Under the pieces are notes generated by a model, which did no database searches, had not been told where the DNA came from, and saw nothing but the letters and a program-made list of their open reading frames with translations. A DNA stretch of 64,000 bases from Sideroxydans lithotrophicus (GTDB lineage Bacteria > Pseudomonadota > Gammaproteobacteria > Burkholderiales > Gallionellaceae): positions 1 to 64,000 of the forward strand of contig DYJI01000003.1 in assembly GCA_020723185.1 (NCBI GenBank), in the 5' to 3' direction. Of this stretch, positions 46,231 to 54,220 are shown in pieces. The position numbers and the translations under genes were made by a program. Each line of letters starts with the position of its first letter. Positions within the stretch are counted from its first letter, which is position 1.

Positions 46231-47330
46231 CAGATGTTGCACCGATCCACGAGATCATCGAAGAGATACGTGCCGGCCGCATGGTCGTGCTGGTGGACGA
46301 GGAAGACCGCGAGAACGAGGGCGATCTGGTGTTCGCTGCCGAGTTCGCCACGCCGGAGATGGTCAACTTCATGGCCAAGCACGGGCGCGGTCTGATCTGC
46401 CTGACGCTGACGCAACAGCATTGCAAGCAGCTCGACCTGCCGCTGATGGTGCGCGAGAACGGACTGCCGCTGGCGACCAACTTCACCTTGAGCATCGAAG
46501 CGGCGACCGGTGTCACCACCGGCATCTCCGCCGCCGACCGTGCGCGCACCATCCTTGCTGCCGCGAACAAGGATGCCAAGCCGCAAGACATCGTGCAGCC
46601 CGGCCACATCTTCCCGCTGATGGCGCGCGACGGCGGCGTGCTGGTGCGTGCCGGCCACACCGAGGCCGGTTGCGACCTGGCGCAGCTGGCCGGGTTGACG
46701 CCCGCTTCGGTGATCTGCGAGATCCTGAAAGAGGACGGCGAGATGGCGCGTCTGCCCGACCTGATCCCGTTCGCCAAGCAGCACGGCCTGAAGATCGGCA
46801 CCATCGCCGACCTGATCGAATACCGCGCGCACAACGAGACGCTGGTGCAGCGCGCGGGCAAACGCACGGTGCAGACCGCCTACGGCGAATTCGAGCTGTA
46901 TGCCTACACCGACAAGAGCACGCAGCGCACGCATCTGGCGCTGGCCAAGGGCGATATCCAGCCGGAGTTCGAAACGCTGGTGCGCGTGCATGAACCATTG
47001 TCGGTGATGGACTTCATGGAGCAGGCCAGCTACGAGAAGAGCACCAGCGTGCACGAGGCGTTGAAGAAGATCAGTCAGGCTTCCAGCGGAGTGCTGGTGC
47101 TGATGCACCAGGACGAGACCTCGCAGACGCTGTTGCACCGCGCGCTGGAGAACCATGCCGAGCATCCGGCGAGCAAGTGGGATCCCAAGAGTTACGGCAT
47201 CGGCGCGCAGATCCTGCGCGACATCGGCGTGGGCAAGATGTGTCTGATCGGCACGGCACGCAAGATGCCGAGCATGGCGGGCTTCGGCCTGGAGATAGTG
47301 GGTTATTGTTCTTCCAAGGAAGCGAAATGA
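46227..47330 (+). CDS. ribB: 3,4-dihydroxy-2-butanone 4-phosphate synthase with degenerate GTP cyclohydrolase II domain (RibBX)
   Basis: Residues 1-205 are a complete RibB domain ([33 protein letters not shown]). Residues 210-367 resemble GTP cyclohydrolase II in fold and end ([18 protein letters not shown]). They lack the three zinc cysteines ([12 protein letters not shown] in place of RVHSEC...C-x-C) and the QEGRGIG catalytic loop. The second half is therefore expected to be inactive, as in the RibBX proteins known from betaproteobacteria. A separate ribA should exist elsewhere. Confidence 0.92.
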   Translation: MTDVAPIHEIIEEIRAGRMVVLVDEEDRENEGDLVFAAEFATPEMVNFMAKHGRGLICLTLTQQHCKQLDLPLMVRENGLPLATNFTLSIEAATGVTTGISAADRARTILAAANKDAKPQDIVQPGHIFPLMARDGGVLVRAGHTEAGCDLAQLAGLTPASVICEILKEDGEMARLPDLIPFAKQHGLKIGTIADLIEYRAHNETLVQRAGKRTVQTAYGEFELYAYTDKSTQRTHLALAKGDIQPEFETLVRVHEPLSVMDFMEQASYEKSTSVHEALKKISQASSGVLVLMHQDETSQTLLHRALENHAEHPASKWDPKSYGIGAQILRDIGVGKMCLIGTARKMPSMAGFGLEIVGYCSSKEAK

Positions 47331-47779
47331 GAGAGATAAAAAAGAACCTGGACGGCACAGGCATGCGCATCGGCATCGTGCAGAGCCGTTTCAATGATGT
47401 CGTGTGCGACGGTTTGCTGGCGGCTTGTCATGCGCAACTGCTCAAGAGCGGCGTGGCGGACGACGACATCGTGCTGGCCACCGTGCCGGGCGCGCTGGAG
47501 ATCCCGCTGGTACTGTGGCAGATGGCCGAGAGCCACGACTACGACGCGCTGATTGCGCTGGGCGCGGTGATCCGCGGCGACACCTATCACTTCGAGATCG
47601 TGTCCAACGAATCCGCACGTGGTGTGGGCGAAGTGCAGCTGGCGACAGGTATGCCCATCGCCAACGCCATCCTCACCACCGACACCGATGAGCAGGCTGA
47701 AGTGCGCATGAGTGTCAAAGGCGCGGAAGCCGCATTGGTCGCCATCGAGATGGTCAATCTTGCACGGGAACTGGCATGA
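47327..47779 (+). CDS. ribH: 6,7-dimethyl-8-ribityllumazine synthase
   Basis: The 150-residue beta subunit has [37 protein letters not shown] and ARGVGEVQL, all active-site segments of lumazine synthase. It overlaps the ribB stop (ATGA) and the nusB start. With RibD, RibE and RibB it gives a nearly complete riboflavin pathway. Confidence 0.96.
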   Translation: MREIKKNLDGTGMRIGIVQSRFNDVVCDGLLAACHAQLLKSGVADDDIVLATVPGALEIPLVLWQMAESHDYDALIALGAVIRGDTYHFEIVSNESARGVGEVQLATGMPIANAILTTDTDEQAEVRMSVKGAEAALVAIEMVNLARELA

Positions 47780-48222
47780 CCGACACCAAGAAAGTCGCCG
47801 TCAGCCCGCGCCACCGCGCGCGTGAACTGGCGCTGCAGGGTATCTATGAATGGAAGATCTCAGGCAGCAGCGCGACACAGATCGGCCGCAGCACGGGCGA
47901 CGACAAGAGCCTCGGCCGCTATGACAGCGAGCTGTACCAGCAACTGTTGCGCGGTGCCATCGCCCAGCACGAAGCGCTGGATGCACAGATCACCCCGCAG
48001 CTCGATCGCGCGCTGGACGAGTTGAGCCCTGTCGAATATTCGGTGCTGTTGCTCGGCGCTTACGAATTGTTCCATCAGCCTGAAGTGCCTTATCGCGTGG
48101 TCATCAACGAAGCCGTCGAGCTGGCCAAGACCTTTGGCGGCAGCGACGGCCACAAGTTCGTCAATGGCGTGCTGGACAAGCTGGCGGCGCAGGCGCGAGC
48201 GATCGAAGTCTCGGCCAAGTAA
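47776..48222 (+). CDS. nusB: transcription antitermination factor NusB
   Basis: The 148-residue all-helical protein starts with a hydrophilic leader, then [18 protein letters not shown], and has the C-terminal [29 protein letters not shown] block. NusB with NusE binds boxA of rRNA leaders. The ribH-nusB-thiL order is widely conserved. Confidence 0.95.
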   Translation: MTDTKKVAVSPRHRARELALQGIYEWKISGSSATQIGRSTGDDKSLGRYDSELYQQLLRGAIAQHEALDAQITPQLDRALDELSPVEYSVLLLGAYELFHQPEVPYRVVINEAVELAKTFGGSDGHKFVNGVLDKLAAQARAIEVSAK

Positions 48223-48237
48223 GGGCAAGCCGTCCTG

Positions 48238-49197
48238 ATGTCAGAATTCGATCTCATCAGGCGTTACTTCACGCGCCCCACCCCGAACACGAATCTGGGC
48301 GTGGGCGACGATGCAGCACTGATGACTGTCAGCCCGGGCATGGAGTTGGCAGTCTCCACCGACATGCTGGTCGGTGGCACCCATTTCTATCTCGATACCG
48401 ATCCCCGGCAACTGGGCCACAAGACGCTGGCGGTGAATCTGTCCGATCTGGCGGCGATGGGCGCGCAACCGCGCTGGGCGACGCTGTCGCTGTCGTTGCC
48501 GCAGGCGCACGACGACTGGCTGCAGGCATTCAGCGAGGGGTTCTTTGCGCTGGCCAACGCGCACGGCGTCGAATTGGTGGGCGGCGACACCACGCGCGGA
48601 CCACTCAACCTGTGCGTGACCATCATGGGCGAAGTACCGCAGGGGCAGGCTCTGCGACGTTCCGGCGCGCAGGTCGGCGACGACATCTGGGTGTCGGGTG
48701 TGCTGGGCGAGGCCGCGCTGGGGTTGGCGCAGTTGCAGGATCGGGTGCAGCTACCGGAGAGCGAACGCCAGACTTGTCTCGCCGCCTTGCAGCAGCCGCA
48801 ACCTCGTGTGGCACTGGGGCTGGCGCTACGCGATTTTGCGCACAGTGCCATCGACATATCGGACGGACTGCTGGCCGATCTGAAACACATCCTCGACAGT
48901 TCCGGGGTCGCCGCCGAACTCCGCTACGAGCGCTTGCCGAAATGCTCTTTTCTCACTGCCTCAGGCGTGGAGATGGCCGTGCTGGCGCAGGATTGCGTGC
49001 TCTCCGGCGGCGACGACTACGAACTGTGTTTCACCGCACCACTTGCGCGGCGCGAACAGATCATGGCCTTGGCCGCCCCTTTGCACCTGCCGCTGACACG
49101 CGTCGGCAAGATCGTCTCCGGGCAGGGTTGCAAATTGCGCGCTGCAGACGGCAGTGTGATGAAGGTCGAAAAGGAGGGGTATGACCACTTCGCATGA
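48238..49197 (+). CDS. thiL: thiamine-monophosphate kinase
   Basis: The 319-residue enzyme phosphorylates thiamine phosphate to the diphosphate cofactor. It has GVGDDAALM, STDMLVGGTHF, NLSDLAAMGA, VGGDTTRG and AIDISDGLLADL, all ThiL motifs. It is 15 bases after nusB and overlaps pgpA by 17 bases. Confidence 0.96.
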   Translation: MSEFDLIRRYFTRPTPNTNLGVGDDAALMTVSPGMELAVSTDMLVGGTHFYLDTDPRQLGHKTLAVNLSDLAAMGAQPRWATLSLSLPQAHDDWLQAFSEGFFALANAHGVELVGGDTTRGPLNLCVTIMGEVPQGQALRRSGAQVGDDIWVSGVLGEAALGLAQLQDRVQLPESERQTCLAALQQPQPRVALGLALRDFAHSAIDISDGLLADLKHILDSSGVAAELRYERLPKCSFLTASGVEMAVLAQDCVLSGGDDYELCFTAPLARREQIMALAAPLHLPLTRVGKIVSGQGCKLRAADGSVMKVEKEGYDHFA

Positions 49198-49687
49198 GGT
49201 ACTGAAGGTCAAACCGGACTGGCGCTTCCTGCTCAGCCATCCGGCGCACATGCTCTCCTTCGGGCTGGGGCTGGGGCTGGTGCCGCGCTCGCCCGGCACC
49301 GCTGGCACCCTGCTCGCTTTCCCATTCTTCTGGTACCTGTCGCCGCGCCTGTCCGATGCCATGTTCCTGTTCGTGCTGATCTGGATGTTCGCCATCGGTG
49401 TGTGGGTGTGCGACATCACCGGCAAGGCGCTGGGCGACGCCGATTACGGCGGCATCGTGTGGGACGAGGTGGTGGCCTTCCTGCTGGTGCTGTTCTTCAC
49501 GCCGGACGGCCTGATCTGGCAGTTGCTGGCGTTCTCGTTGTTCCGTTTCTTCGACATCGTCAAACCGCAGCCCATCCGCCATTTCGACAGCCACTGGCAC
49601 GGTGGTCTCGGTGTGATGTTCGACGACCTGCTGGCAGCGGGCTACGCGCTGTTCTGTCTGGCGATCATCAAAAGCATCCTGATATGA
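49181..49687 (+). CDS. pgpA: phosphatidylglycerophosphatase A
   Basis: The 168-residue membrane enzyme dephosphorylates phosphatidylglycerol phosphate. It has FGLGLGLVPRSPGTAGTLLA, GDADYGGIVWDEVVAF and FRFFDIVKPQPIRHFD, the family signatures, with four hydrophobic helices. The nusB-thiL-pgpA order is standard. The stop overlaps the nuclease start (ATGA). Confidence 0.95.
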   Translation: MTTSHEVLKVKPDWRFLLSHPAHMLSFGLGLGLVPRSPGTAGTLLAFPFFWYLSPRLSDAMFLFVLIWMFAIGVWVCDITGKALGDADYGGIVWDEVVAFLLVLFFTPDGLIWQLLAFSLFRFFDIVKPQPIRHFDSHWHGGLGVMFDDLLAAGYALFCLAIIKSILI

Positions 49688-50340
49688 GGTGGTGGGGCGT
49701 TCTATTGTGTTGCCTGGGCTGGGCGGCACAAGCCGAGACGTTCGATGCGTATGTGATCGCCGTGATCGACGGCGACACCGTGCTGGCGCTGCACGGCCAG
49801 CAGAAGATCAAGCTGCGGCTGGCCGATATCGATGCGCCCGAGAAGGCACAGGCGTTCGGCCGGGAATCCCGCGAACATCTGAAGTCGCGCGTGCTCAAGA
49901 AAGTGGTGCAGGTGGAGAGCCGGGCCATCGACCAGTACGGGCGCACCATCGCCACACTCAAACTGGACGGTGTGGATCTGAATCAGGAGCAAGTGCGTCA
50001 GGGCATGGCCTGGGAATATTCCTTCCATCACGCCGACAGATCGTTCATCGCACTGCAAAATGAGGCGCAGCAGGCCAAGCGTGGTCTGTGGGCGCAAACC
50101 AGTCCGCAAGCGCCGTGGCAGTGGCGCAAGCAGCATCCTGCCTACTACCGGCAGTCTGCATCGGTTATCAGTCCGCCGGTGTTAGAACCCTATGATCTGG
50201 CCTGCGGCAAGAAGCGACACTGCGCGCAGATGAGCGCCTGCGACGAAGCGCACTTCTACCTGACACGTTGCGGCGAGACATCACTGGATGCGGACGGTGA
50301 CGGCATCCCGTGTCCGAAGTTGTGTGTGGAGCAGCCATGA
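49684..50340 (+). CDS. secreted thermonuclease-like protein with Excalibur domain
   Basis: The 218-residue protein has a signal peptide (about 1-17), a staphylococcal-nuclease domain (about 20-135, with VIDGDTVLA, LRLADIDAPEKAQAFG, YGRTIATL and AKRGLW), and a C-terminal Cys-rich Excalibur calcium-binding motif (DADGDGIPC). It is likely a calcium-dependent exonuclease acting outside the cytoplasm. It overlaps both pgpA and hrpA by four bases. Confidence 0.9.
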   Translation: MRWWGVLLCCLGWAAQAETFDAYVIAVIDGDTVLALHGQQKIKLRLADIDAPEKAQAFGRESREHLKSRVLKKVVQVESRAIDQYGRTIATLKLDGVDLNQEQVRQGMAWEYSFHHADRSFIALQNEAQQAKRGLWAQTSPQAPWQWRKQHPAYYRQSASVISPPVLEPYDLACGKKRHCAQMSACDEAHFYLTRCGETSLDADGDGIPCPKLCVEQP

Positions 50341-53300
50341 AACCACTGTCCGCCATCGCCCAGCGCCGCCTCGCGCGCATCCAGCAGCTCACCGCCATCG
50401 AATATCCGGCCGACCTGCCGGTGGTGGCGCGGCGCGAGGAACTGGCGCAGGCCATCGAAAAACATCAGGTCATCATCGTGTGCGGCGAGACCGGCTCCGG
50501 CAAGACCACGCAGTTGCCCAAGTTATGTTTGAGCATCGGGCGCGGTGTGCAGGGCGTCATCGGCCACACGCAACCCAGAAGAGTGGCGGCACGTTCTGTG
50601 GCGGCGCGCATCGCGCAGGAACTGAAGAGCGAACTCGGCGGACTGGTCGGTTACAAGGTGCGCTTCAACGATCAGGTATCACCGGATTCCGCAATCAAGC
50701 TGATGACCGACGGCATCCTGCTGGCCGAGATCCACAGCGACCCGCTGCTCAAACATTACGACACGCTGATCATCGATGAAGCGCATGAGCGTTCTCTGAA
50801 CATCGACTTCCTGCTTGGTTACTTCAAGCAACTGTTGCCAAGACGGCCAGACCTCAAGCTCATTATCACCTCGGCCACGCTGGATGCTGAGCGTTTCTCC
50901 AGACATTTCTCGGGTGCGCCGGTGTTGCAGGTCTCCGGCCGCACCTACCCGGTCGAGATACGCTACCGTCCACCGCAGCAGGATGAAGAGGGCGAGATGC
51001 AGGATGTGCCGCAGGCGATCTGTTCCGCACTCGATGAACTTTCCATCGGCGGCCTGCGCGGCGACGTGCTGGTGTTCCTGCCCGGCGAGCGCGAGATACG
51101 CGAAGCGGCCGAGGCCTTGCGCAAGCACCAGCACAAAGGCATCGAGATCTTGCCGCTGTTCTCGCGCCTGTCCACGGCCGAGCAGGATCGCGTGTTCAAG
51201 GTCGGCAACCAGCGCCGCGTGGTGCTGGCCACCAACGTGGCAGAGACCTCGCTCACCGTGCCCAACATCGGCTACGTGATCGACACCGGCGTGGCGCGCA
51301 TCAACCGTTACAGCATCCGCCAGAAGGTGGAGCAGTTGCATATCGAGAAGATCGCCCGCTCGGCCGCCAACCAGCGTGCCGGCCGATGCGGTCGTGTGAT
51401 GAGCGGCATCTGCATCCGCCTGTATGACGAAGAAGAGTTCGCGCAACGACCCGAGTTCTCCGACCCGGAGATATTCCGCGTTTCATTGGCGACCGTGATC
51501 CTGCGCATGAGCGCGCTGGGGCTGGGCGATGTGGCGGAGTTCCCCTTCATCGAACCGCCCGGTTCGCGCGCCATCACCGACGGTTACCAGTTGTTGCATG
51601 AACTGAACGCCATCGACGAGCAACGGCAGTTGACCAAGCTCGGCCACGAACTGGCCAGACTGCCGCTCGATCCCAAGATCGCGCGCCTGCTGCTGGCGGG
51701 CAAGCAATACCAGTGTCTGACCGAGATCGTCATCATCGCCAGTGCCTTGTCGCTGCAGGACCCACGCGACCGGCCGGCGGAACGGCGCGAGGCGGCCGAT
51801 GCGGCGCACCAGCGCTTCAACGACGAGCGCTCGGATTTCCTCGCCTATCTCAAGTTGTGGGACTGGTTCAAGAAGGGCGTGCAGCACAAGAAGAGCAACA
51901 AGTCTTGGGCGAACGAATGTCGCAGTCATTTCCTGTCGCCGCTGCGCCTGCGTGAATGGCACGAGCTGCACCAGCAACTGCATGCGCAGATGGCAGAGAT
52001 GAACATGCGCTTCAACGAGCAGCCCGCCAGCTACGAGCAGATCCACAAGGCGCTGCTCACCGGCCTGATCGGAAACGTCGGCACGCGCGCGGTGAACGAG
52101 CCGCACTACCTGGGAGCGCGCGAGACGAAGTTCTTCATCGCGCCCAACTCGGTGCTGGCGAAGAAGGGTGCGAAGTGGGTGCTGGCGGCGGAGCTGATGG
52201 AGACCACGCGCCTGTATGCGCGCTGCGTGGCACGTATCGAACCGGAATGGCTGGAGGAGGTCGGCGCGCATCTGTTGAAGCGCAGCTACTTCGATCCACA
52301 CTGGGAGAAAAAAGCTGCACAGGTGGCGGCGTGGGAACGCAGCACACTGTTCGGCCTGCTCATCAACCCTAAGAAGCGCGTGCACTACGGCCCCATGAAC
52401 CCGGAAGAGTCGCGCGCCGTGTTCATCCGCACTGCGCTGGTGGAAGGCGAGTTCAACACGCAGGCGCCGTTCTTTGTGCACAACCAGAAGCTCATCGCCG
52501 ACATCGAGGCGCTGGAACACAAATCTCGCCGCCCCGACGTGCTGGTGGACGACGAGCTCATCTATGCCTTCTATGATGCGCGGATCCCGGCCGGCATGCA
52601 CAACGGGGCGGATTTCGAGAAGTGGCGCAAGGAAGCCGAGCGCGAGCATCCTAAATTGCTGTTCCTGAAAAAGGACGACCTGATGCGGCACGAGGCGGCC
52701 GGAATCACCACCGAGCAATTCCCGCCGCAGTTGCAGATGAACAACGTCAGCTACGCGCTGGCCTACAACTTCGCTCCGGGCAAGAACGACGACGGCGTCA
52801 CGCTGACCGTGCCGCAGGCGCTCATCAATCAGGTGCAACCCGCGCGCTGCGAATGGCTGGTGCCGGGCATCCTGGCGGAGAAGGTGGCGCAACTGGTGAA
52901 ATCCCTGCCGCAGCGATTGCGCCGCCATTGCGTGCCGGTACCGGAGTTCGCCGCCTCATTCTGCGCAGAGGTGAAGTCGTCCGACACGCCGCTGCTGCAG
53001 GCCATCGCCAGATACTTGCGGGAACAGAAGCAGGTCGATGTTCCGCTGGATGCCTTCCGGCTGGAGCAACTGCCGCCCCACCTGCTGATGAACTTCCGCG
53101 TGATCGACGAACACGGGAGGCAGTTGGGCATGGGGCGCAATTTCATGCAGCTGCGCGGTGAGTGGGCTCCCAAGACGGCGCAGATCGCCAGCGCGCCGGT
53201 GAAGCAGGCGCAGGCCGTGGTTGCTACCAGCAAGGAGCGCTACACGGCATGGACTTTCGGCGACTTCGCCGAGACCTCAAAAGTCCCCCGCGCCGGCCAA

Positions 53301-54074
53301 CAGGTAACGGTGTTCAATGCATTACATGACGAAGGCGATGCGGTGACGCTGCAAGCCTTCGATACTGCAGACGAAGCGCAGGCTGTGCATCGCGCCGGTC
53401 TGCGCCGCCTGTTCATGCTGGCGCTTAAGGAGCAGGTGAAGTTCCTCGAGAAGAACCTGCCCGACCTGCAGAAGATGGCGATGTTGTTCCTGCCCTTCGG
53501 TAGCCAGCAGGAATTACAGCAACAGATACTCAGCGTCACCTTCGACCGCTGCTGCCTGAACGACCCGCTGCCGGACAGCGAAAAGTCATTCAATGCACGC
53601 TGCAAGGATGCCAAGTCGCGCCTCAATCTGGTCGGTCAGGAGATCGCGCGGCTGGTTGGCACGGTGCTGACCGAACATCAGGCAGTGCAAAAAGCATTGC
53701 CTGGCTTCAAGGCGCATGGTCAGGCCACGCAGGACATCCGCCAGCAACTCGACGGCTTGCTCGGCAAAGACTGGATCGCCCGCACGCCCTATGAGCGCAT
53801 GCAACACATGCCGCGCTACCTGAAAGCCATCAACGTGCGGCTGGAAAAGCTGCGCAGCAACCCGCCACGCGACGCCACCAATCTCGCCCAGTTGTTGCCG
53901 CTGCAGCAGCAATGGCAGCGCCGCCTGCAGGCGCAGCAAGGCACGCGCGACGAGCGACTGGAAGACTTCGGCTGGATGATGCAGGAACTGCGCGTGTCGC
54001 TGTTCGCACAGGAGCTGAAGACGCCGGTGATCGTGTCGGCCAAGCGGCTGCAGAAGATACTCGAAAGTCTCTGA
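50337..54074 (+). CDS. hrpA: ATP-dependent RNA helicase HrpA
   Basis: The 1245-residue DEAH-box helicase has Walker A GETGSGKTTQ, DEAH in IIDEAHERS, SAT in ITSATLDAERF, and motif VI QRAGRCGR, followed by the HA2 and OB domains and the long DUF3418 C-terminal domain typical of HrpA. HrpA acts on mRNA processing and collided ribosomes in E. coli. Length is close to normal (about 1300). Confidence 0.95.
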   Translation: MKPLSAIAQRRLARIQQLTAIEYPADLPVVARREELAQAIEKHQVIIVCGETGSGKTTQLPKLCLSIGRGVQGVIGHTQPRRVAARSVAARIAQELKSELGGLVGYKVRFNDQVSPDSAIKLMTDGILLAEIHSDPLLKHYDTLIIDEAHERSLNIDFLLGYFKQLLPRRPDLKLIITSATLDAERFSRHFSGAPVLQVSGRTYPVEIRYRPPQQDEEGEMQDVPQAICSALDELSIGGLRGDVLVFLPGEREIREAAEALRKHQHKGIEILPLFSRLSTAEQDRVFKVGNQRRVVLATNVAETSLTVPNIGYVIDTGVARINRYSIRQKVEQLHIEKIARSAANQRAGRCGRVMSGICIRLYDEEEFAQRPEFSDPEIFRVSLATVILRMSALGLGDVAEFPFIEPPGSRAITDGYQLLHELNAIDEQRQLTKLGHELARLPLDPKIARLLLAGKQYQCLTEIVIIASALSLQDPRDRPAERREAADAAHQRFNDERSDFLAYLKLWDWFKKGVQHKKSNKSWANECRSHFLSPLRLREWHELHQQLHAQMAEMNMRFNEQPASYEQIHKALLTGLIGNVGTRAVNEPHYLGARETKFFIAPNSVLAKKGAKWVLAAELMETTRLYARCVARIEPEWLEEVGAHLLKRSYFDPHWEKKAAQVAAWERSTLFGLLINPKKRVHYGPMNPEESRAVFIRTALVEGEFNTQAPFFVHNQKLIADIEALEHKSRRPDVLVDDELIYAFYDARIPAGMHNGADFEKWRKEAEREHPKLLFLKKDDLMRHEAAGITTEQFPPQLQMNNVSYALAYNFAPGKNDDGVTLTVPQALINQVQPARCEWLVPGILAEKVAQLVKSLPQRLRRHCVPVPEFAASFCAEVKSSDTPLLQAIARYLREQKQVDVPLDAFRLEQLPPHLLMNFRVIDEHGRQLGMGRNFMQLRGEWAPKTAQIASAPVKQAQAVVATSKERYTAWTFGDFAETSKVPRAGQQVTVFNALHDEGDAVTLQAFDTADEAQAVHRAGLRRLFMLALKEQVKFLEKNLPDLQKMAMLFLPFGSQQELQQQILSVTFDRCCLNDPLPDSEKSFNARCKDAKSRLNLVGQEIARLVGTVLTEHQAVQKALPGFKAHGQATQDIRQQLDGLLGKDWIARTPYERMQHMPRYLKAINVRLEKLRSNPPRDATNLAQLLPLQQQWQRRLQAQQGTRDERLEDFGWMMQELRVSLFAQELKTPVIVSAKRLQKILESL

Positions 54075-54083
54075 TCGGTTTTA

Positions 54084-54107
54084 CTCCCTCTCCAAACGGG
54101 GGAGGGG
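54084..54107 (+). repeat. C/G-rich inverted repeat after hrpA
   Basis: CTCCCTCTCC and GGGGGAGGGG can form a stem with a one-base bulge and an AAAC loop, ten bases after the hrpA stop. No T run follows on either strand, so it is a dispersed-type palindrome or a weak terminator. Confidence 0.4.
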
Positions 54108-54220
54108 TGGGAGAAAGGGAAAACTGAAACGTAGCCGGAGACGAATATCTATATATTCTGCGTGCTTGTTCAGTGCGATGTTTTCCAGCAAGATTCGGCA
54201 ACTTTACCCGGAAGCGAACA

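Noticed and set aside
51483-52928. A 481-codon minus-strand frame opposite hrpA
   Set aside because: Antisense of a conserved helicase; composition is typical of a G+C-driven spurious frame.
54092-54220. Separate short gene before the restriction enzyme
   Set aside because: Frames here are short, lack a ribosome-binding site and share no similarity with controller (C) proteins of restriction systems.
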